Below, one piece after another: positions 56,409-62,352 of a DNA stretch of 63,545 nucleotides (position 1 is the first letter of the stretch; every line of letters begins with the position of its first letter). The notes under the pieces were generated by a model. It searched no databases. It was not told the origin of the DNA and saw only the letters and a list, made by a program, of their open reading frames with translations. The stretch lies in NCBI GenBank assembly GCA_910587055.1, contig CAJUKY010000012.1, positions 1 to 63,545 on the forward strand, given 5' to 3'. The translations under genes and the position numbers were made by a program. The DNA comes from Candidatus Gastranaerophilales bacterium. GTDB lineage: Bacteria > Cyanobacteriota > Vampirovibrionia > Gastranaerophilales > Gastranaerophilaceae.

Positions 56409-56978
56409 ATGGGTATTTTTATAAGAACTTTGATTGTAACAATTCTTTTTTGTTTAGGGTATTTTGCATGGGTTTATTTTTCAAAAGAAGCTTTCAGCCC
56501 CGAATTACAAATAACCGGAGATGCTAAAAATGTTGTGGTACAGGATGAAGCGCCGGAAGAAACCCCTGAAGCCGAAAATAAAATGAAAGAAATTAAAATA
56601 GCTTTTTTGACGGATGAGAATACCATTGAATATGTTTCAAGAAAAGCAAAAAACAAAACCCTTTATAATGCTCTAGGCCTGCTTTTAAAGGGTCCTACGG
56701 AGGAAGAAAAAGCCCATGGGATTTTTACTGAAATTCCTGCAGATACCCGTCTTATTTCTGTTAAGAAAGATGAAGCTGATAACTCAATAATTATAAATCT
56801 GACACAGGAATTTGGAGAAGGCGGCGGCACGCAGTCAATTCAGGCAAGGCTTGACCAGATTGTCAGAACTGTAAATGCTAATGCGGGGCATATTCCTGTT
56901 TATCTTTATCTCGACGGCAAAAAAGCACAGTATCTGGGTGGGGAAGGAATTTATATCGAACAGCCGATAAACAGGTAA
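56409..56978 (+). CDS. GerMN-domain membrane-anchored protein
   Basis: A 189-residue protein with one N-terminal hydrophobic helix (6-23) and a GerMN domain after residue 60: IAFLTDENTIEYVSR, LLKGPTEEEKAHGIFTEIP, and the late NLTQEFGEGGGTQSIQARL. In Bacillus GerM is involved in sporulation, but single GerMN domains are widespread in non-sporulating bacteria. AGAGGG precedes the ATG. Last gene before the variable locus. Confidence 0.85.
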   Translation: MGIFIRTLIVTILFCLGYFAWVYFSKEAFSPELQITGDAKNVVVQDEAPEETPEAENKMKEIKIAFLTDENTIEYVSRKAKNKTLYNALGLLLKGPTEEEKAHGIFTEIPADTRLISVKKDEADNSIIINLTQEFGEGGGTQSIQARLDQIVRTVNANAGHIPVYLYLDGKKAQYLGGEGIYIEQPINR

Positions 56979-57008
56979 TATCTCTATCATAAAAGTCTGC
57001 TTTAAAAT

Positions 57009-57037
57009 TTGATATTTACATTTAAATGTGGTATTAT
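57009..57037 (+). promoter_or_regulatory. Promoter of relic leader
   Basis: TTGATA (57009-57014), 17-bp spacer, TATTAT (57032-57037). Downstream lies a 16-mer (57068-57083) and a 10-mer AAGGTTACAT (57085-57094) that are also found before the expressed gene at 62353. Confidence 0.55.
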
Positions 57038-57094
57038 CATATTGTTTTAAGTTGTTTATACAAAATTGTTGTTTTATCGTAAAAAAGGTTACAT

Positions 57095-57181
57095 ATGAAA
57101 AGAATTTTGCAGTGCATTAAGTGCATTATTCAATATTTCTGCATTATTACGCAGTTAAAAAAAGCCTGCCCAACCGGGTAA
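57095..57181 (+). pseudogene. Short leader ORF resembling the start of the variable surface gene
   Basis: ATG at 57095 begins a 28-codon frame ending TAA at 57181 (MKRILQCIKCIIQYF...). Its upstream region shares GTTGTTTTATCGTAAA and AAGGTTACAT with the expressed gene at 62353, and both proteins begin M-K-[KR] with Cys residues nearby. It has no prepilin motif and stops early, so I read it as a remnant or truncated second expression site. It could instead be a leader peptide. Resemblance is confined to the leader and first codons. Confidence 0.4.
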
Positions 57182-57478
57182 TATCAAGTTGCGCCGTTTT
57201 GTGATGAACTTAGTCTAAGGCACGAATTTTGATTGAGCAGATTTAAGATAAACAATTTCTCGAGGTGATTTTTATTAAAAGCACCTCTTTTTTTAAATAA
57301 AATTTTACTGTAATTTGTACCGGCTTTACAATGTTAAGTTTTATTGCGACGCATATTTTACAGCAAGTTTACAATATATATTCTACAACACTTTTTTATT
57401 TGCGCACAGTGTATTTTAGGCATAATAAATAACTTGTAATATTTACAAGCCTATAAAAGGTATATTCCGCCTTTTTTC
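57182..57478. other. Intergenic region with no gene
   Basis: Between the relic leader and cassette 1. It holds the hairpin at 57262-57294 and otherwise AT-rich sequence. No coding potential was seen on either strand. Confidence 0.5.
57262..57294 (+). terminator. Terminator downstream of relic leader
   Basis: GAGGTG pairs with CACCTC around an AT-rich loop and is followed by seven T residues. Confidence 0.75.
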
Positions 57479-57735
57479 TAAAGCCAAAACAACAACGAAC
57501 TGAACCAAAGTGCGTGTAGCCATTGCTCGCGATCGTGGTAGCGCAGAACCTATTCCATCTCCACAGCCCCTCATTCAAGTTGTAAGCCACATAAGCCCTG
57601 CCTCCGTCTGCGCAGTTAGTGGTGTCGGTATAGGGCGTAGAAGACCATAAGTGGTACGGATTCTGATTCTGCTTACTTGCGCTGATATTCTGCCACGGAC
57701 AGTACGGTGTACCGCTCACGCTGGAGTTGCTACAC
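57479..57735 (-). pseudogene. Silent cassette 1
   Basis: Encodes SGTPYCPWQNISASKQ to VRCCFGF. Middle loop reads EGLWRWNRF where most others have NGTSW; tip loop IASNGYTH. An open frame of 173 codons covers it, but its first 60 codons are translation of the structured element, so it is not read as a real gene. Confidence 0.85.
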
Positions 57736-57743
57736 AAATAAAC

Positions 57744-57880
57744 CGGAAGAATTTTACACTTTTTAATAAATTTTTCACTAAAAAGAAATTTTAAGCAGTT
57801 TCTGCTATCTTCCGACGGGTTAGAAAAGCATCCTAATCTGTCTGTATCCTTAAATGCAGACACTCTTTTTAAAGATGCCT
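57744..57880 (-). ncRNA. Structured element copy 1
   Basis: Positions on the plus strand: outer stem GCATC (57828) with GATGC (57874); inner hairpin GTCTG (57840) with CAGAC (57857); conserved GACGGGTTA (57815); long stem TCTTCCG (57808) with CGGAAGA (57744); hairpin AGCAG (57794) with CTGCT (57802). Lies directly 5' of cassette 1 on the minus strand. Confidence 0.65.
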
Positions 57881-57940
57881 TTAAAAAGCAAAATATACCA
57901 TAAAAAATATACCACAAAATAAAAGAAACTTAATATTTTT

Positions 57941-58175
57941 CAAAGCCAAAACAACAACGAACTGAACCAAAGTGCGTCCAACCATCAGTTTTCGTGGTAG
58001 CGCAGAACCAATTTATCGCCCAGCTCGTGCCATTAAGATAGTGCGTCCTGTAAGCCGCGCCGCCGTCCGTGCAATTAGTGTGGGTATAGGGCGTAGAAGA
58101 CCATATGTGGTTCGGGTACTGATCCTGCTTACTTGCGCTGAAATACTGATGCGGACAGTATGATGCTGCAGTACT
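57941..58175 (-). pseudogene. Silent cassette 2
   Basis: Begins near SYCPHQYFSASKQ and ends VRCCFGFEK. Middle loop NGTSWAINWF, tip loop TKTDGWTH. The 5' edge diverges earlier than in other copies: SGTPYCP is replaced by AASYCP. Confidence 0.85.
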
Positions 58176-58199
58176 TGTTATACAGTCTTTATGATTTCA

Positions 58200-58341
58200 A
58201 GGAGGATTGATTTTTTTTATTAAATTTTTCAATAAAAAATTTTTTCTTTAAGCAATCTTAATAAAACTGCTACCTCCTGACGGGTTGAATTTCCCCTTTT
58301 TCTGCCGACACCCGTAAGTATCAGCACTCTTTTTAGGGGCT
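58200..58341 (-). ncRNA. Structured element copy 2
   Basis: Plus-strand positions: outer stem CCCCT (58293) with AGGGG (58335); inner hairpin GCCGA with TCAGC (one C-A mismatch); conserved GACGGGTTG; long stem AGGAGG (58200) with CCTCCT (58273); hairpin AGCA (58251) with TGCT (58268). Confidence 0.65.
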
Positions 58342-58373
58342 AAGTTTCTTATTTTAACCATATAAACCTTATT

Positions 58374-58607
58374 TTAAAGCCAAAACAACAACGAACTGAC
58401 CCAAAGTGCGTGTAGCCATTGCTCGCCCACGTGGTAGCGCAGAACCCATTCTGACGCCATAGTCCCTCGCTCAAATACCAAGCGTATATAGCTGCGCCGC
58501 CGTCCGTGCAATTGCTGCTCGTAAAGGGCGTAGAAGACCATATGTGGTTCGGGTGCTGATTCTGCTTAATTGTGCTGATACCCTGCGCCGGACAGTAGGC
58601 CTCGCAA
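58374..58607 (-). pseudogene. Silent cassette 3
   Basis: Encodes EAYCPAQGISTIKQ to VRCCFGF. Middle loop EGLWRQNGF, tip loop WASNGYTH, and it reads FTSSNC where others have YTD. Belongs to the EG subtype with cassettes 1 and 10. Confidence 0.85.
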
Positions 58608-58613
58608 TATAAA

Positions 58614-58764
58614 AGAAGGATTCTTCTTTAACGGGCAAAATTTTCACCTGTTAAAATATATTAAGCTATAATTTTTTATAAATTTATAGCTGCCTTCTGA
58701 CGGGTTAAAAAGTTCATCAAATCTGCCGTCATCCTTAAACAACAGCACTCCTTTAAGATGAACA
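58614..58764 (-). ncRNA. Structured element copy 3
   Basis: Plus-strand positions: outer stem GTTCATC (58712) with GATGAAC (58757), 7 bp; inner GCCGT with ACAGC (one mismatch); long stem AGAAGG (58614) with CCTTCT (58693); hairpin AGCTATAA (58664) with TTATAGCT (58684), 8 bp. Confidence 0.65.
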
Positions 58765-58863
58765 TCAGGTTTATATTTTTGTTAAGTTTTGTTAATATTT
58801 CTTAATAATTTTCTCCTTCCGTAAAACAACTTTTATAAAAACATTTTGTGAAACATTTTTTCT

Positions 58864-59102
58864 TCAAAGCCAAAACAACAACGAACTGAACCAAAGTTCG
58901 TATAGCCATTTGTATGCGTGGTAGCGCAGAACCCGCCCAGATTCCAGCTCGTACCATTCAAGTTCCAAGCGTAATAAGCCTTGCCGCCGTCTGTGCAGTT
59001 AGTAGTAGACCAGCTGTCCGTATAGGGCGTAGAAGACCATACGTTGTTCGGGTATTGTGCCTGCTTACTTGTGCTGATACCCTGAAAACAGGCGGTTGTC
59101 AA
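58864..59102 (-). pseudogene. Silent cassette 4
   Basis: Encodes FQGISTSKQ to VRCCFGFEEK. The 5' edge lacks SGTPYCP. It carries a four-residue insertion (YTDSWSTTNC) in the loop before C-T-D-G-G and tip loop HTNGYTN. Confidence 0.85.
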
Positions 59103-59110
59103 TGGTCATA

Positions 59111-59260
59111 AGAAGAATTTTTATTCAACCTGTAAATTATTTACAGACCAAACTCTTATTTTTTAAGAAATTAAGCATTTTTGCTATCTTCTGACGGGTT
59201 GAAGTTTCCCTCATCTGTCTGCACCCGTAAGCACAGAAACACTCAAAGGGCATGCTTCAC
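59111..59260 (-). ncRNA. Structured element copy 4
   Basis: Plus-strand positions: GAAG (59201) with CTTC (59255) and CCCT (59208) with AGGG (59247) as outer stem; inner TCTGT (59215) with ACAGA (59233); long stem AGAAGA (59111) with TCTTCT (59187); hairpin AGCA (59174) with TGCT (59182) on a TTTT loop. Confidence 0.65.
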
Positions 59261-59290
59261 ATTTTTAAATTGGCAATTTTTGCGTCCTCA

Positions 59291-59556
59291 TAAAGCCAAA
59301 ACAACAACGAACTGAACCAAAGTGCGTGTAGCCGGGTTCTGTAGGGTGAGTGCTCACGATCGTGGTAGCGCAGAACCCGCCCAGAACCATACTCGTACCA
59401 TTCAAGCCGTAAGTGCGATATTTCGTACCGCCTGTGCAATTCGCCGTGTCAATATAGGTCGTAGAAGTCCATATGTAATTCGGGTTCTGATTCTGCTTAC
59501 TTGGGCCCTGCCACGGACAGTACGGTGTGCCGCTCACGCTGGTGTGGCTACACCCG
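59291..59556 (-). pseudogene. Silent cassette 5
   Basis: Full-length, with SGTPYCPWQGPSKQ at the 5' edge and the boundary hairpin GGTGTGGCTACACC (59541-59554, plus strand). Middle loop NGTSMVLGGF. The tip loop IVSTHPTEPGYTH is among the longest, five residues longer than IASNGYTH of cassette 1. Confidence 0.87.
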
Positions 59557-59572
59557 CTTTGTGGAAGATTTT

Positions 59573-59706
59573 TCTTTTGTGCCGAAAAATCATTCTCCGG
59601 TAAAACCTGAAATATTAAGCAAATTTATTGCTATCTTCCGACGGGTTATAAGGCGCTTTGAATCTGTTTGTATCCTTAAATACAAACACTCCTTCAATAT
59701 TGCCTG
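59573..59706 (-). ncRNA. Structured element copy 5
   Basis: Plus-strand positions: outer stem AGGC (59651) with GCCT (59702) and TTGAA (59658) with TTCAA (59693); inner GTTTG (59666) with CAAAC (59683); long stem GGAAGAT (59573) with ATCTTCC (59633); hairpin AGCAA (59618) with TTGCT (59628). Confidence 0.65.
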
Positions 59707-59720
59707 TTTTTATTTTATTC

Positions 59721-59988
59721 TAAAGCCAAAATGTCAACGAACTGAACCAAAGTGCGTGTAGCCTGCGTAGTTGTCTGCTCTCGTGGTAGCGCAGAACCAA
59801 CCTAGATTCCAGCTGGAACCGTTAAGATACCACACATGATATGTGGTGCCGCCCGTACACTTACTGGTGTCTGTGTATGTGGTAGAAGACCATACGGCGT
59901 ACGGATTCTGATTCTGCTTACTTGCGCTGATATTCTGACCCGGACAGTAAGCTGTACTGCCTGCAAGCCCCGAAGGCAAGATGTATTC
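59721..59988 (-). pseudogene. Silent cassette 6
   Basis: Last of the tandem run in minus-strand order. Tip loop RADNYAGYTH, middle NGSSWNLGWF. Its 3' edge reads GTTCGTTGACATTTT, so the frame meets TGA right after S-V-R instead of continuing CCFGF. 5' edge GSTAYCP. Confidence 0.85.
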
Positions 59989-60258
59989 TAAAGCCAAAAT
60001 GTCAACGAACTGAACCAAAGCTCGTGTAGCCATTTGTGTACGTGGTAAGGCAAAACCAGCCCAGACCCATACTCGTGCCATTCAGACCATAAGTGAGATA
60101 AGCTGAACCGCCTGTGCAATCGCTGGCTGTATAGGGCGTAGAAGACCATACCCATGCTGGGTGCTGACCCTGCATACTTGCGCTTAGCCACTGTATCGGA
60201 CAGTATGGTGTGCCACTCACGCCGGCATAGCTCTGCTCTGTCAATGTACACTGTATTC
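59989..60258 (-). pseudogene. Silent cassette 7
   Basis: Tip loop YTNGYTS, core FCLTT (others FCATT), region WVWSSTPY. Shares the TGA-containing 3' edge with cassette 6. Preceded in frame by cassette 8 through the linker RIQCTLTEQSYAG. Confidence 0.85.
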
Positions 60259-60559
60259 TAAAGCCAAAACAACAACGAACTGAACCAAAGTGCGTGTAGC
60301 CGGGCTCCGGAGTATATGTGTACACAAGTGTGGTAGCGCAGAACCCACCCAGATCCATACTCGTGCCGTACAGACCGTAAGTGCGATACGTCGTGCCACC
60401 TGTGCAAAGGCTCGTGTCTGTGTAGGTCGTAGAAGTCCATACGTAATTCGGCCACTGACTCTGCTTACTTGTGCTTGGAAACTGCGCCGGACAGTACGGT
60501 ACTCCGCTTGCGCTGCCTCACCTGTACTCTGGAGCAATCCTCAATATACACTTGTACTC
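60259..60559 (-). pseudogene. Silent cassette 8
   Basis: Longest unit in the tandem run (about 301 bp). Tip loop LVYTYTPEPGYTH. It has WTST rather than WSST. The 5' side contains an AT-poor extension, and the frame is lost against cassette 9. Confidence 0.85.
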
Positions 60560-60838
60560 TAAAGCCAAAACAACAACGAACTGAACCAAACTCCGTGTAG
60601 CCTGCACGGCTGTGTGTACTTGCAAGCGTGGTAGCGCAGAACCAGCCAAGACCCCAGCTGGAACCGTCAAGATACCTTGCTCTATAAGTAGTACCTCCCG
60701 TGCAATTACTGTTCGTAAAGGTCGTAGAAGACCATATGTGGTCCGGACGCCTATCCTGCTTACTTGGCCCCTGCCACGGACAGTACGGGGTACCGCTTAC
60801 GCTTGAGTAGCTGCACTCTGTCAGTATACAATGTACTC
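60560..60838 (-). pseudogene. Silent cassette 9
   Basis: Tip loop LASTHSRAGYTE; middle NGSSWGLGWF-type segment (DGSSWGLGWF), nearly the same as the expressed copy's GSSWGLGWF. Fused in frame to cassette 10 through a linker of 13 residues (RVHCILTECSYSS). Confidence 0.85.
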
Positions 60839-61111
60839 TAAAGCCAAAACAACAACGAACTGAACCAAAGTGAGTGCCGCCACCTGCGTACGTGGTAGCG
60901 CAGAAACTGCTCTGGCGCCCTACTGCACCCTCCAGATAGTAAGTATATACAGCAGCTTCGCCTGAACAGTCACTCCTGCCTGTAAAAGACGTAGAAGACC
61001 ATATCTCACTCGGCCACTGACTCTGCTTACTTGTGCTCGGATACTGTGACGGGCAGTACGGTGTACCGCTCATACAGTAGCAACCGTACTTCGTATAGCG
61101 CTATTGTACTC
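60839..61111 (-). pseudogene. Silent cassette 10
   Basis: Most divergent in the middle (EGAVGRQSSF) with a very short tip loop YAGGGTH. Starts SGTPYCPSQYPSTSKQ. Confidence 0.85.
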
Positions 61112-61368
61112 TAAAGCCAAAACAACAACGAACTGCCCCAAAAATCGTATAGCCATTGCTCACGTACGTGGTAGCGCAGAACCCGTTCCTTGCCCAGCTC
61201 GTACCGTCTAAACGCCATGCGTATATAGCCTTGCCGCCGTCTGTGCAATTAGTGGAGGTATAGGGCGTAGAAGACCATATGTGGTTCGGGTACTGATTCT
61301 GCTTACTTGTGCTTGGCCACTGCGCCGGACAATACGGTGTGCCGCTTACGCTGGTGTGGCTACACCGG
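61112..61368 (-). pseudogene. Silent cassette 11
   Basis: First of the tandem run in reading order. 5' edge matches the expressed copy well (GGTGTAGCCACACCAGCGTA). Tip loop YVSNGYTI, and the 3' edge reads FGAVRCC rather than FGSVRCC. Confidence 0.87.
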
Positions 61369-61377
61369 CTCGTTGAT

Positions 61378-61554
61378 AGGAGAATTTTTCTTTAAACCGG
61401 TAAAATTTTCACCGGCTAAAGTTCTTTACATTTTTTACAATGATAAGAATATTAAGCACCATCTGTCATTACATCTGCTGCTACCTCCCGACGGGTTAGA
61501 ATATGCCTGATTTTCTGCCCGCACCCTTAAGCACGGGCACTCTTTTATCAGGCA
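61378..61554 (-). ncRNA. Structured element copy 6
   Basis: Plus-strand positions: outer stem TGCCTGAT (61504) with ATCAGGCA (61547), 8 bp; inner GCCCG (61517) with CGGGC (61534); conserved GACGGGTTAG; long stem only 4 bp (GGAG 61379 with CTCC 61485). A further hairpin ACCGG with CCGGT lies at 61396-61415. Precedes the tandem run 11-6. Confidence 0.65.
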
Positions 61555-61704
61555 AAAAATTTGTGTAATTTTTTGAAAAGTTTGGAAAAAGTTAAGTTTT
61601 TTATCGCTTTTTTATCTCCTCCTTTTGTTACAAAAGTACATACAAGTTTTTTAGTTTTAATTCAACATAAGCAAGAATTTTTTGCTTCATAAAACTTTAT
61701 TTTT

Positions 61705-61906
61705 CAAAACCAAAACAACAACGAACTGAACCAAACTGCGTGTAGCCGGGCGCTGGTGTATACGTGTTCGCGATCGTGGTAGCGCAGAACCCGCTCCTCG
61801 CCCAGCTCGTACCATTCAAATAGTACGTGCGGTAAGCCGCGCCGCCTGTGCAATTACTGTCCGTATAGGGCGTAGAAGACCATACGTGGTACGGGTATCG
61901 TATTTG
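61705..61906 (-). pseudogene. Silent cassette 12 (5'-truncated)
   Basis: Lacks the SGTPYCP...SKQ part; homology begins near RYPYHVWSSTPY. Middle NGTSWARSGF, tip loop IANTYTPAPGYTQ. 3' edge VRCCFGFEK then stop. An 85-codon frame (61697-61954) covers it, starting in unrelated AT-rich sequence. Confidence 0.8.
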
Positions 61907-61961
61907 TTTTTCCTCTAAAAGTAAAAATTGCTGAATTATTTTAACTTTTACCATATAAAAG

Positions 61962-62135
61962 CCAAAGAGTTAGAAACCAAATCAATAAACGTATCTTTAT
62001 ATCATTATTGAAAGGCTGCCTGAAATTACATTTTTTTGCTATGAAATTTTGGGCTCAAAGCCCCATATGGAGCTATCTTTGGACGGGTTGAAAAATCTTC
62101 TCTGTTAACACCCTTAAGCATTAACACTCTAAGAA
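61962..62135 (-). ncRNA. Structured element copy 7
   Basis: Plus-strand positions: inner hairpin GTTAA (62104) with TTAAC (62121); conserved GGACGGGTTG; long stem CCAAAGA (61962) with TCTTTGG (62076), 7 bp. The outer stem is weak (TCTT with AAGA). Precedes cassette 12. Confidence 0.6.
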
Positions 62136-62208
62136 ATAAAGTTTTACTTTTTAGTACTTTAGCTCTTCTAACAAATTTAGTCAATATTGTTTACAAAATT
62201 TTACATTA

Positions 62209-62236
62209 TTGAAAATAGATTTCAATATGTTATACT
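62209..62236 (+). promoter_or_regulatory. Promoter of the expressed variable gene
   Basis: TTGAAA (62209-62214), 16-bp spacer, TATACT (62231-62236), about 117 bp upstream of the ATG. A second TATAAT (62281-62286) lies in the loop of the hairpin below. Confidence 0.6.
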
Positions 62237-62264
62237 TCATAGAAGAAAAGTTGGAAAACAGTTT

Positions 62265-62297
62265 AAGACATTTTGCCCTTTATAATGGCGGTGTCTT
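62265..62297 (+). promoter_or_regulatory. Hairpin in the leader of the expressed variable gene
   Basis: AAGACA (62265-62270) pairs with TGTCTT (62292-62297), with inner GCC and GGC pairing, around a loop containing TATAAT. It could act on the leader RNA or as a cruciform near the recombining gene. No T-run follows, so it is not a standard terminator. Confidence 0.45.
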
Positions 62298-62352
62298 AGA
62301 AAAAAGTTAAGTTGTTTTATCGTAAATAGTTTACACAAGGTTACATGTAAGT

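Larger units (their letters stand above)
57479..61906 (-). repeat. Array of twelve silent variable cassettes for the lectin-like domain
   Basis: Twelve partial copies, all on the minus strand, of the C-terminal region of the gene at 62353. On the coding strand a full copy runs from about AGCGGTACACCGTA (SGTPYCP) through TGGT(or A)CTTCTACG (WSST/WTST) and TTCTGCGCTACCACG (FCATT) to TTTGGTTCAGTTCGTTG (FGSVRC). No copy has the prepilin start, and none has its own clear promoter or ribosome binding site. Cassettes 1-5, 11 and 12 each have a structured element on their 5' side; 6-11 form a tight tandem run with a 260-300 bp period. The array is visibly richer in G and C than the rest of the window. 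Confidence 0.9.

Noticed and set aside
57396..57917. 173-codon minus-strand frame as a real gene
   Set aside because: Its first 60 codons are translation of the structured element, and no ribosome binding site or conserved N-terminus exists; only the cassette part is meaningful.
58914..60562. Plus-strand open frames across the cassettes (for example 59322-59603, 60290-60562)
   Set aside because: They are antisense shadows of the GC-richer cassettes; their similarity to each other follows from the cassette repeats.
57479..61906. Integron cassette array
   Set aside because: The repeated structured elements do contain GGGTTR, but no matching RYYYAAC partner completes an attC core pair, cassettes all lack complete genes, and no integrase is in the window.
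57479..61906. CRISPR array
   Set aside because: Repeat units are about 240-300 bp and protein-coding in pattern, not 25-40 bp repeats with unique spacers; no cas genes.
57744..62135. Assignment of the structured element to a known riboswitch (c-di-GMP, T-box, ykkC and others)
   Set aside because: The conserved blocks GAGTG, CTTAAGG, AACCCGTC and TAGC do not line up with the core of any of these that I can recall; left unassigned.
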